Assembly (NCBI GenBank): GCA_045586595.1
Contig: JAZNAQ010000051.1
Coordinates: 1-22,426 of the forward strand
DNA length: 22,426 bases
Source of the DNA: SIG480 sp045586595
GTDB taxonomy: Bacteria; Bacillota; Clostridia; Oscillospirales; JAAYXM01
Direction: 5' to 3'
In this document: positions 14,127 to 22,059 of the stretch, piece after piece
How the letters are laid out: each line of letters opens with the position of its first letter
Position numbering within the stretch: position 1 is the first letter of the stretch
Position numbers and translations under genes: made by a program
Notes under the pieces: model-generated
What the model was told of the DNA's origin: nothing
The model's input: only the letters and a program-made list of their open reading frames with translations
The model's database searches: none

Positions 14127-15203
14127 ATGGAAAATAAGAAAAATACGATGATGCGGCGCGGCTTTGCCGAGTATAAGACGCTTGAGCCCGCCGAAAAAAA
14201 GCGAGTGCGCCGTGAGTTTTTTATAAACAATGCGCTGTATATTTTCCTCGTCATAGTAATTATAGCAATCGCAATTTATCGCCCGCGTTTTCTCTCTGCG
14301 GGCTCGCTTATTAACATACTCTCGCTGTCTGCGGCAAACCTGCCGATTGCGCTCGGTATTGCCGGTGCAATTATACTAACCGGCACAGACCTCTCGGCAG
14401 GTCGTGCCGTGGGTCTATGTGCGTGTGTTGCCGCATCACTTCTTCAGGCGACGGGGTATGCGAACAAAATGTTCCCCGAGCTTGCCACTGTCCCGGTAGC
14501 CGTTGTAATACTTCTCATTGTGGCAATCGGCGCGGCGGTCGGCGCGCTCAACGGCTTTTGTACAGCGAAGTTTAACCTTCATCCGTTCATTGTTACTCTT
14601 GCAACCCAGCTTATCATCTACGGCGCACTGCTTATGTATCTCACCCTCGGTACAAACAACGGTCAGTCAATATCGGGGCTTGACGCATCGTACACAAACC
14701 TTATAAACGGCAGTATTCTGTCGGTTGGCGGCACGGCGATACCGAACTTCGTGTGGTACTCGCTTATAATAACGGTAATCATGTGGTTTGTGTGGAATAA
14801 GACCACGTTCGGCAAAAATATGTTTGCCGTCGGTTCAAACCCCGAGGCCGCGCATGTATCCGGCGTAAACGTAACCCGCACTATAATACTCGTTTTTACG
14901 CTTGCGGGCGCGCTGTACGGAGTGACCGGCTTTATCGAGGGCGCGCGTATAGGCTCAAACAGTGCGTCAACTGGGCTTAACTACGAGCTTGACGCAATCG
15001 CGGCGTGCGTAATCGGCGGCGTATCGTTTGTGGGCGGCATAGGTAAAATCCGCGGCGTTATTATGGGTGTTGTTCTTCTTAGAATAATATTCGTCGGGCT
15101 TACGTTCCTCTCGGTCAACCAGAATATGCAGTATATAATAAAGGGCCTTATAATTCTTATCGCCTGCGCTATAGATATGAGAAAATATTTGGTAAGGAAG
15201 TAG
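14127..15203 (+). CDS. mglC: Galactose/methyl galactoside importer permease MglC
   Basis: A 358-aa integral membrane permease of the ribose/galactose ABC family, with about 8-10 membrane segments after a ~35-residue charged cytoplasmic N-terminus. Landmarks are TGTDLSAGRAVGL (about 85-97), the cytoplasmic coupling loop GSNPEAAHVSGVN (about 236-248) and the LDAIAACVIGGVSFVGGIG segment near residues 288-306. One permease gene suggests a homodimer with MglA. GAGGTG at 14117-14122 gives good spacing to the ATG. It is followed 2 bp later by a 35-codon ORF that shares its terminator. Confidence 0.93.
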   Translation: MENKKNTMMRRGFAEYKTLEPAEKKRVRREFFINNALYIFLVIVIIAIAIYRPRFLSAGSLINILSLSAANLPIALGIAGAIILTGTDLSAGRAVGLCACVAASLLQATGYANKMFPELATVPVAVVILLIVAIGAAVGALNGFCTAKFNLHPFIVTLATQLIIYGALLMYLTLGTNNGQSISGLDASYTNLINGSILSVGGTAIPNFVWYSLIITVIMWFVWNKTTFGKNMFAVGSNPEAAHVSGVNVTRTIILVFTLAGALYGVTGFIEGARIGSNSASTGLNYELDAIAACVIGGVSFVGGIGKIRGVIMGVVLLRIIFVGLTFLSVNQNMQYIIKGLIILIACAIDMRKYLVRK

Positions 15204-15205
15204 CT

Positions 15206-15313
15206 ATGAAAAATAATCTGTATAAAAACACGAAAGTTTCGGTAAGGGTACTGGATATTACGATTATAGGCGGGATAGTTGCTCTTGCGATACTCACCGC
15301 CCTGCAGTTTTAA
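15206..15313 (+). CDS. 35-aa single-span membrane protein at the end of the mgl operon
   Basis: A 35-codon ORF starting 2 bp after the mglC stop. AAGGAAG (15194-15200) lies 5 nt before its ATG and inside the end of mglC. The product has a basic N-terminal part (five Lys/Arg in residues 1-14) and one hydrophobic helix (about residues 18-35, DITIIGGIVALAILTALQF), which predicts an N-in, single-pass membrane peptide. The stop codon overlaps the base of the operon terminator, so the ORF fills the whole space between mglC and the terminator. It may be an accessory subunit of the Mgl transporter, but its function is unknown. Confidence 0.62.
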   Translation: MKNNLYKNTKVSVRVLDITIIGGIVALAILTALQF

Positions 15314-15353
15314 AACAGAAGCCCCTTTTACAAAAAGGGGCTTCTGTTTTTTT
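15312..15353 (+). terminator. Strong intrinsic terminator of the mgl operon
   Basis: A perfect 18-bp stem (15312-15329 with 15333-15350) with a 3-nt ACA loop and a T-run to 15353. Confidence 0.95.
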
Positions 15354-15377
15354 AATATATTTCTGTATATATATTTA

Positions 15378-15464
15378 TTACAGATTTATTACATGTGGAA
15401 AAAAGTCCTTGACGGAATTTACCGTATAAGTTATTATTTATTATGTAAAGTAGGCTATAATGCC
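15378..15464 (+). promoter_or_regulatory. Promoter and leader of the first SLH gene
   Basis: TTGACG (15409-15414), 17 bp, TATTAT (15432-15437). Two TTACA repeats one helical turn apart (TTACAG 15378-15383, TTACAT 15389-15394) lie 14 bp above the -35. A small GGC/GCC hairpin (15453-15455 with 15462-15464) precedes AGGAGG (15473-15478). The same arrangement is found before the second SLH gene. Confidence 0.7.
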
Positions 15465-15486
15465 ATAATCAGAGGAGGAGTATTTC

Positions 15487-17047
15487 ATGAGAAATCTCAA
15501 AAAGGTTCTTGCGCTTGCTCTCGTATTCGCAATGGCGTTTACGTTCACTGCAGGTGCTGCTTTCACAGACATAAATAGCATCGGCACAAACTATGTTGAC
15601 GATGTTAACATGCTCGTGGAGCTTGGCGTACTCGCCGGTTACCCGGATGGTTCATTCGGCCCGGCAAAGAACATCACACGTGCAGAGTTTGCTAAGATGG
15701 CATACACACTCAAGTATGGCTCTGACGCAGACGGCGATCTTTTCGCTGCACAGGCTTCCAAGTTCACAGACGTTGAAGGCAACGCAAACGTCGCTTGGGC
15801 AAAGGGTTACATCAACTACTGCGCAAACCAGAACATCGTATCAGGTGTTGGTAACAACAAGTTCAACCCGCAGGGCAACATCACAGTAGCAGAAGCTGCT
15901 AAGATGATCCTTGTTATCCTCGGCTGCGACCCTTCTCGCGAAGGCTTCACAGGCGCAAACTGGATGTCCAACGTTGTTTCTAAGGCAATCGACCTTGGCG
16001 TATTCAACGGCTGGGCTGGCGATCCGTCACAGCTTGCAACACGTGAGCTCGTAGCAAAGCTTATGCGTAACGCAGTATTTGCTCCGATTTACACATACAG
16101 CGCAATCACAGGTGCTGGCGGCCAGGTTAACGCTCTTGGCACAGCTTTCAACAAGACACTCGGTGAGACAACAATGGGCCTCTACCATGAGAGCGGTATC
16201 GTTGTAGCAAACGAGCACAACTTCGTTGAAACAGACGAAAAGGGCGACGCTCTTCTCGATCAGCCGGGCAGCGGTATCGCTGCAACAGGCGATGATGAGA
16301 TGTCAATCATCTACTACACAACAACACTTAACGGCGTTGAGAGCGGTAACTACCTCGAAATCGACCGTGGTCTCTCCGACGAGCTCCTTGGTAACAAGGT
16401 TGATGTTTACTTCACAGCAGACATCCAGAGAGATGCAACAACAGGTTACATCACAGCTTACCATGATGCAGAAGTTATCGGCAACGTTCTCGTAAGCAGC
16501 GACACAGTTGTTTACAACGTAGCAGCTTCTGAAGTAGAGCTTCTCCCGAACCACAAGTCTGAGAGCGAAGCTCTTGTACGTCCGTACATCTCATTTGCAG
16601 ATGAGGACGGCAACGAAGTTAAGATCTCAACTCCTTCTACTGTAAACAAGTACATGAAGAAGGAAGTTGCAAAGTCAAAGGGCGACGTAGCTCAGTTCTT
16701 TAACAAGTTCGCATACCTCAGCAGCACAACCGCAACAACAGAAGGCACATACGGCAAGGTAGCTGTTGACTCAAGCACAGCTTTCGTAGCTGACCTGGGC
16801 AGCAACAACCTCGCACAGTATCGTTTCGTTTCTGTTGACGGTGGTAAGACATACTCTTACATCTTCAAGACAAACGCTGTTGCAACAAGTATTGCATATG
16901 TAACAGCATACAACGAAGCAAAGGGCACAATCGCTCTTTCAGGCATCGGCAACAAGGACTTCGAAGAAGTTACAATCAAGGGCGACGTAGCTATTGACGA
17001 CATGGTAGCATGCTACTATGCTGACGACAAGCTCGTTGTTGAGAAGG
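15487..17047 (+). repeat. Paralogous 5' block, copy in SLH gene 1
   Basis: This block is highly similar at DNA level to 18888-20475. It includes an exact 93-bp match, 16552-16644 with 19953-20045. It ends abruptly after GAGAAGG at 17041-17047. Confidence 0.85.
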
Positions 17048-18654
17048 CAGAAGCTTTCAAGGCTGCCTTTGAAAACTACGGAGAAGAGAACAACACAGTT
17101 ATCCTCAACGGAAAAGAATATACTCCGTGGGTATTGTGTGACCTTGACGGCAAAAGCTCATTGTTTGATTATTATGATGAATACAAGAGCGCAATGACTG
17201 CTTCTACAAAGTACTATATATATAAAGGTATGATAATGCGCATAGAGCAGGGCGATGAGGCTGAGAATACTGGCAGCACCTCGGGCGACAGCAAATATGC
17301 CGTTATCCTTCGCTCAAGCTACGATAGCCTTGCTGATACCGCATATGTATTCCTCACCTTTGAGGACGGCAAAACCGGCAGATATGAGATAGGTAAGCTC
17401 TATAAAGAGTCAAACAGCTCATCAAAGCCCAATGATGACCTCAAGAGCGATTTTGATAAAAACAGGTACTTCGGTGCAGTTGTAAAGTGCAAAATTCTTG
17501 ATGACGGCACGGTTGACCTCTCCGCTCAGAACTTCAAGAGCAATGAGTTTATTGAAAACTATGGCGACGGCTCAAGTGATTACGGAACCTATGTCAACGG
17601 GACATTTACGAAGGACGGTACAAAAACATACGACTTCGGAATTGACGGTGGAAAAGTAAAACTGTCAAAGACAATATCCAAAACAAGCACAGGAACAACC
17701 ACAACTGATGTAAACACATATTACACGAAGAATGACGACACAACTATCTTCCTCATCTACGGAAATCCGATGTATGACCAATACGGAGTTGAGGATAGGG
17801 AGCATGATGATTATATTGAAGTTGCTGCAAGGCCGTATAAGATCTCTGAGTTAGCAGACCTTAATGCTGCCTATATAGACAATTTCTATTACCAATCTTA
17901 CGTCGGCCCTGCCAAATTTGAAGGAATTCTTGCCGGTCATGTTGTTTTTGAAAAGACAACAAAGAAGGAAAAGAATATTACTGCTGCTTCTATGACCGTC
18001 GGCAGGAGCGTGCCTAAGGCTCAGTTTAATGTAACTGATAATTTGGCTTATGTTGTTTCTGCAACGCAGAGCTATAACCCGGCTACAGGTTACTATGCTA
18101 AGTTTAACCTCATTAACGAAAAGGGCTCTTTTGCAATGGAGACAGCTCCCGGCCCGGTTGACAGCTTTAACGCCGGCCAGCTCACAGATCAAAAGGTTGG
18201 GCCAATAGACCAGGTGAATGGCATCTTCCCGGCAGGCTCCTTTATCCGTTATAAGCTCAACGAAGACGGAAAGATAAAGGTTGTAGACAACAGCGGCATG
18301 AAGTTTGACATAACCGGAATCAAGAAGGGCTATACACCAGGTAGTTCCGGTATGTATCTCGTTAATATTACAGGCGAGAAAAACGGCGTTGTAACATTCT
18401 ATAAGAATATTTATGAAAGTGCAACACCGATTAACCCGGCGACAGAGCCTATTGAATCGCTCAAGTTCCATAAGGAGCACGGTTGCAAGATTATAACAAT
18501 CGCTGATAACGAATATGTAGGAGACTTCATTGTAAACTTCAGCCCGAATGAGACAACATTTAAAGCAAAAACAGGTAATGCAATCATTCAGGTAGAAGAA
18601 GGCCAGATAATCAGAATCTTCTCCTTCGCAGACGGATATACACATAAGCGCTAA
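15487..18654 (+). CDS. SLH-domain surface (S-layer-type) protein 1
   Basis: A 1055-aa exported protein with a Sec signal peptide (residues 1-24, cleavage near AGA-A) and three SLH motifs: about 26-74 (with ITRAEFAKM), 93-147 (ITVAEAAKM) and 155-198 (TRELVAKL). SLH triplets anchor proteins to secondary cell-wall polymer. The remaining ~850 residues form a large exposed region with beta-rich, Thr/Asp/Gly-rich sequence and no recognisable enzyme. The first ~520 residues are nearly identical to SLH protein 2; beyond about 17047 the two are only distantly alike, and codon use shifts from AAG/AAC/ATC to more AAA/AAT/ATA. AGGAGG lies 8 nt before the ATG. It is monocistronic, between its own promoter and terminator. 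Confidence 0.9.
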   Translation: MRNLKKVLALALVFAMAFTFTAGAAFTDINSIGTNYVDDVNMLVELGVLAGYPDGSFGPAKNITRAEFAKMAYTLKYGSDADGDLFAAQASKFTDVEGNANVAWAKGYINYCANQNIVSGVGNNKFNPQGNITVAEAAKMILVILGCDPSREGFTGANWMSNVVSKAIDLGVFNGWAGDPSQLATRELVAKLMRNAVFAPIYTYSAITGAGGQVNALGTAFNKTLGETTMGLYHESGIVVANEHNFVETDEKGDALLDQPGSGIAATGDDEMSIIYYTTTLNGVESGNYLEIDRGLSDELLGNKVDVYFTADIQRDATTGYITAYHDAEVIGNVLVSSDTVVYNVAASEVELLPNHKSESEALVRPYISFADEDGNEVKISTPSTVNKYMKKEVAKSKGDVAQFFNKFAYLSSTTATTEGTYGKVAVDSSTAFVADLGSNNLAQYRFVSVDGGKTYSYIFKTNAVATSIAYVTAYNEAKGTIALSGIGNKDFEEVTIKGDVAIDDMVACYYADDKLVVEKAEAFKAAFENYGEENNTVILNGKEYTPWVLCDLDGKSSLFDYYDEYKSAMTASTKYYIYKGMIMRIEQGDEAENTGSTSGDSKYAVILRSSYDSLADTAYVFLTFEDGKTGRYEIGKLYKESNSSSKPNDDLKSDFDKNRYFGAVVKCKILDDGTVDLSAQNFKSNEFIENYGDGSSDYGTYVNGTFTKDGTKTYDFGIDGGKVKLSKTISKTSTGTTTTDVNTYYTKNDDTTIFLIYGNPMYDQYGVEDREHDDYIEVAARPYKISELADLNAAYIDNFYYQSYVGPAKFEGILAGHVVFEKTTKKEKNITAASMTVGRSVPKAQFNVTDNLAYVVSATQSYNPATGYYAKFNLINEKGSFAMETAPGPVDSFNAGQLTDQKVGPIDQVNGIFPAGSFIRYKLNEDGKIKVVDNSGMKFDITGIKKGYTPGSSGMYLVNITGEKNGVVTFYKNIYESATPINPATEPIESLKFHKEHGCKIITIADNEYVGDFIVNFSPNETTFKAKTGNAIIQVEEGQIIRIFSFADGYTHKR

Positions 18655-18660
18655 TTAATA

Positions 18661-18694
18661 AATCACCCGTGCGTTTTAGCGCACGGGTGATTTT
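18661..18694 (+). terminator. Intrinsic terminator of SLH gene 1
   Basis: AATCACCCGTGCG (18661-18673) pairs perfectly over 13 bp with 18680-18692, loop TTTTAG, then T-rich. The stretch from 18695 to 18774 holds nothing recognisable. Confidence 0.9.
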
Positions 18695-18774
18695 CTCGCT
18701 CAGAATGACAAAAGGGCACAAAAGCTCTCCGCTCACAAATACAACCCCTAAAATTACCGTAATATTTCGTTTTG

Positions 18775-18862
18775 TTACAGCTGTGTTACATTTGCCAAAA
18801 ACCGCTTGACGATTTTTTCCTCATAAGGTATTATGTGTATTGTAAAAAAGGCTATATAAGCC
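18775..18862 (+). promoter_or_regulatory. Promoter and leader of the second SLH gene
   Basis: TTGACG (18806-18811), 17 bp, TATTAT (18829-18834). TTACAG (18775-18780) and TTACAT (18786-18791) are 11 bp apart and end 14 bp above the -35, exactly as in SLH gene 1. A GGCT/AGCC hairpin (18850-18853 with 18859-18862) precedes TAAGGAGG (18871-18878). Confidence 0.72.
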
Positions 18863-18887
18863 AAAAATTTTAAGGAGGAAAAAATCC

Positions 18888-20475
18888 ATGAGAAATCTTA
18901 AGAAGATTCTCGCACTTGCTCTCGTATTTGCTATGGCATTTACATTCACTGCAGGTGCAGCAAGCTTTACTGATGCAGCAGACATCGGCACAAACTATCT
19001 TGACGATGTTAACATGCTCGTAGAGCTCGGCGTACTCGCTGGCTACCCGGATGGTTCATTCGGCCCGGCAAAGAACATCACACGTGCAGAGTTTGCTAAG
19101 ATGGCATACACACTCAAGTATGGCTCTGACGCAGACGGCAACCTCTTTGCAGCACAGGCTTCTAAGTTCGTTGACGTTGAAGGCAACGCAAACGTAGCTT
19201 GGGCAAAGGGTTACATCAACTACTGCGCAAACCAGAACATCGTTTCAGGTGTTGGTGCAAACAAGTTCAACCCGCAGGGCAACATCACAGTTGCAGAAGC
19301 TGCTAAGATGATCCTTGTTATCCTCGGCTGCGATCCGGCTAAGGAAGGCTTCACAGGCGCAAACTGGATGTCCAACGTTGTTTCTAAGGCAATCGACCTC
19401 GGCGTATTCAACGGCTGGGCAGGCGATCCGTCAGCTCTTGCTACACGTGAGCTCGTTGCAAAGCTTATGCGTAACGCAGTATTTGCCCCGATCTACACAT
19501 ACAGCGCAATCACAGGTGCTGGCAGCCAGGTTAACGCTCTCGGCACAGCATACAACAAGACACTCGGTGAGACAACAATGGGTCTCTACCACGAGACTGG
19601 TATCGTTGTAGCTAACGAGCACAACTACATCGAGTCTGACGAAAAGGGCGGCGCTCTTCTTGATCAGCCGGTTGGCTTTGGCGCAACAGCTGACGACGAG
19701 ATGTCCATCATCTACTACACAACAACACTCAACGGTGTTGTAAGCGGTAAATACCTCGAAATCAACCGTGGTCTCTCTGATGAGCTCCTTGGTAACAAGG
19801 TTGATGTTTACTTCACAGCAGACATCCAGAAAGATGCAACAACAGGTTACATCCAGGCTTACCATGATGCAGAAGTTATCGGCAACGTTCTCGTAAGCAG
19901 CGACACAGTTGTTTACAACGTACAGGCTTCTGCGGTAGAGCTTCTTCCGGCTCACAAGTCTGAGAGCGAAGCTCTTGTACGTCCGTACATCTCATTTGCA
20001 GATGAGGACGGCAACGAAGTTAAGATCTCAACTCCTTCTACTGTAGCAAAGATTGCAAAGAAGGCTGTTGCAGAGGATGATACTAACGTAACAAGCTTCT
20101 TCAACAAGTTTGCATATGTAAGCAGCACAAACGCAACAAGCGAAGGCACATACAGCAAGGTTGGTACCTACAACTCTACAACAAATGTTTGGGATGACAC
20201 AAGCAAGACTTTTGTAGATGACATGGGCAGCAACAACCTCGCACAGTACCGTTTCGTTTCTGTTGACGGTGGTAAGACATACTCTTACATCTTCAAGACA
20301 AACGCTGTTGCAACAAGCATTGCATACGTAACAGCATACAACGAAGCAAAGGGCACAATCGCTCTTTCCGGCATCGGCAACAAGGACTTCGAAGAAGTTA
20401 CAATCAAGGGCGACGTAGCTGTTGACGACATGGTAGCATGCTTCTATGCTGACGACAAGCTCGTTGTTGAGAAGG
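18888..20475 (+). repeat. Paralogous 5' block, copy in SLH gene 2
   Basis: Partner of 15487-17047. The close similarity stops after GAGAAGG at 20469-20475. Direct orientation allows recombination that would delete or fuse the genes. Confidence 0.85.
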
Positions 20476-21920
20476 TTGAGACAATCTCCGGCGCTGTTGA
20501 AGGCTTCAACGATGACGGTTCTGTTTCTATCAACGGTAAGGATTACTTCGCATGGGCATCCTGCAAGGACGGCAACAAGAACGCTATCTCCAACCTCTTC
20601 GACTACTATGTAGCAAGACCGGCAACAATGGAAGGCGCAACATACTATGTATGCGGCAACCTCATCATTCGCCTCGACAGCGATGCAAAGGCTGTTGCAG
20701 CAACTAACTACGCTATCCTTCTTAACGCTTATGACGATACACACGGCACAGCTTTCGTAACTCTCGGTTTTGCTGATGGCACATCCAAGAAGTACGAAGT
20801 TGGCAAGATGTTCGAGTCAAGAAACAGCGGCGGCAAGGATGACGATGCTACACATTTCACAGGCCTTGCAATCGGTGGTCTTGTAAAGTACAAGGTTCTT
20901 GACAACGGCACAGTAGACCTCTCTGCTCAGACATTCAGAACTGACGCTATTTCTGCTGACGCTGAGTACAAGTACCGCAAGAACACAGCAACAGGCATCA
21001 ACGAAGGTGCTGTTGTAGTTAGTGGCGCAAAGGTATTCCCGGAGAGCGATGAGACAGTTGTCTTCGTTATCTACGATGATGCTTCTACAGTATCTGCTCC
21101 GAAGTTTGCAACATACAAGGTTGCAGACATCAAGGCTTTGACACCGGCAGCAACAACTGTTCTTGGTGCAAGCGCAGCTGACGTTGTCTTCGACGACGAC
21201 ACAAGCACAACAAAGAATGTTGTAGTTGCAGCTATGACAATCGCAACAGATTCAGGCAACAACTATGCATTCCAGGGTCTCACATCAAACGACGAGACAG
21301 CAACATTCGCTCTCGTTGTTAACGCAATGCAGAGATACAACTCCGCTACAGACAAGTACTATGCAGAGCTCACTCTTGTTAACCAGGATGGCCTCTTCAC
21401 AGCTACAACTGTAGAGGATGTTCAGAACTACAGCAACCAGTCTGCTCTCGACCCGACTAAGAAGATCGGTAACATCTCTGTAGCAGGCAGCACATTCCCG
21501 GCAGGCACATTCGTTCTCTTCGAGAAGAATGCTGAAGGCCTTATCGACCGCCTCGACTACAAGACACTCGACGGCAGCATCAATGGTACAACAATCAATG
21601 TTGCTTCTTATGCTGAGGCACAGGGCTTCTACCTCGTTAACGTAATCAGCGACGGTTCTGGCCGCATCACATTCTATGATTCTGTAACAGGTGCAGACGA
21701 CACTGATCTTACTAACAACACTGTTCTCTCAGCTAAGTACGACAAGGACGGCTATAAGGTTATCACTGTTGGTGATGAAGAGTACCTTGGCGAGTCTCTC
21801 GTAACATTGGCTGCAAACGAGTCAGAGCTTAAGAAAGACAAGGGTAACGCAATCATCTACCTCAACAAGGATAAGGAAGTTGAGTACGTTTACTCTTTCG
21901 TTGACGGTTACACAAAGTAA
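18888..21920 (+). CDS. SLH-domain surface (S-layer-type) protein 2
   Basis: A 1010-aa exported protein with the same signal peptide and three SLH motifs as its upstream neighbour (residues about 27-75, 94-148, 156-199), and a long Asp/Thr/Ala-rich exposed region. Codon use is extremely biased throughout (AAG, AAC, ATC, GTT, CTC), as expected of a very abundant protein, so it is the better candidate for the main S-layer subunit. Relative to protein 1 it has an insertion of about ten residues near 430 and a distinct C-terminal half. The two share only scattered anchors there, such as NLFDYY, LSAQ, FPAGTF and the ending GNAI...SF.DGYT. A perfect TAAGGAGG precedes the ATG. It is monocistronic. 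Confidence 0.9.
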   Translation: MRNLKKILALALVFAMAFTFTAGAASFTDAADIGTNYLDDVNMLVELGVLAGYPDGSFGPAKNITRAEFAKMAYTLKYGSDADGNLFAAQASKFVDVEGNANVAWAKGYINYCANQNIVSGVGANKFNPQGNITVAEAAKMILVILGCDPAKEGFTGANWMSNVVSKAIDLGVFNGWAGDPSALATRELVAKLMRNAVFAPIYTYSAITGAGSQVNALGTAYNKTLGETTMGLYHETGIVVANEHNYIESDEKGGALLDQPVGFGATADDEMSIIYYTTTLNGVVSGKYLEINRGLSDELLGNKVDVYFTADIQKDATTGYIQAYHDAEVIGNVLVSSDTVVYNVQASAVELLPAHKSESEALVRPYISFADEDGNEVKISTPSTVAKIAKKAVAEDDTNVTSFFNKFAYVSSTNATSEGTYSKVGTYNSTTNVWDDTSKTFVDDMGSNNLAQYRFVSVDGGKTYSYIFKTNAVATSIAYVTAYNEAKGTIALSGIGNKDFEEVTIKGDVAVDDMVACFYADDKLVVEKVETISGAVEGFNDDGSVSINGKDYFAWASCKDGNKNAISNLFDYYVARPATMEGATYYVCGNLIIRLDSDAKAVAATNYAILLNAYDDTHGTAFVTLGFADGTSKKYEVGKMFESRNSGGKDDDATHFTGLAIGGLVKYKVLDNGTVDLSAQTFRTDAISADAEYKYRKNTATGINEGAVVVSGAKVFPESDETVVFVIYDDASTVSAPKFATYKVADIKALTPAATTVLGASAADVVFDDDTSTTKNVVVAAMTIATDSGNNYAFQGLTSNDETATFALVVNAMQRYNSATDKYYAELTLVNQDGLFTATTVEDVQNYSNQSALDPTKKIGNISVAGSTFPAGTFVLFEKNAEGLIDRLDYKTLDGSINGTTINVASYAEAQGFYLVNVISDGSGRITFYDSVTGADDTDLTNNTVLSAKYDKDGYKVITVGDEEYLGESLVTLAANESELKKDKGNAIIYLNKDKEVEYVYSFVDGYTK

Positions 21921-21964
21921 GAAATTGCTTTACATGTAATCATAAATAAATAGTTTACTATTTC

Positions 21965-21993
21965 CCCGAGGGCTTAACCGCCCTCGGGTTTTT
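21965..21993 (+). terminator. Intrinsic terminator of SLH gene 2
   Basis: CCCGAGGGC (21965-21973) pairs with GCCCTCGGG (21980-21988), loop TTAACC, then TTTTT. Confidence 0.93.
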
Positions 21994-22014
21994 GTTTTGT
22001 TTGCTTGACACATA

Positions 22015-22042
22015 TGATATACTATTTAGTGGTAAAGACCAC
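22015..22042 (+). promoter_or_regulatory. Probable extended -10 promoter of mrp, with a small leader hairpin
   Basis: TGA-TATACT (22015-22023) is an extended -10. The nearby TTGACA (22005-22010) is only 7 bp away, so it cannot be its -35. GTGGT/ACCAC (22029-22033 with 22038-22042) forms a hairpin just before the ribosome binding site AAAGGAAG. Confidence 0.45.
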
Positions 22043-22059
22043 GAAAGGAAGTTCTATAA

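Noticed and set aside
17851..18645. Long minus-strand ORFs opposite the SLH genes (also at 19431-19955 and 20028-20744)
   Set aside because: They are antisense frames produced by biased codon use in the SLH genes; the translations are Cys/Val-rich with no domain, start signal or promoter.
15487..21920. CRISPR or tandem-repeat array
   Set aside because: The repeated sequence is a single long gene-paralogue block, not short regularly spaced repeats.
22005..22010. TTGACA as the -35 box of mrp
   Set aside because: It is only 7 bp from the TATACT at 22018-22023, and no acceptable -10 lies 16-18 bp downstream.
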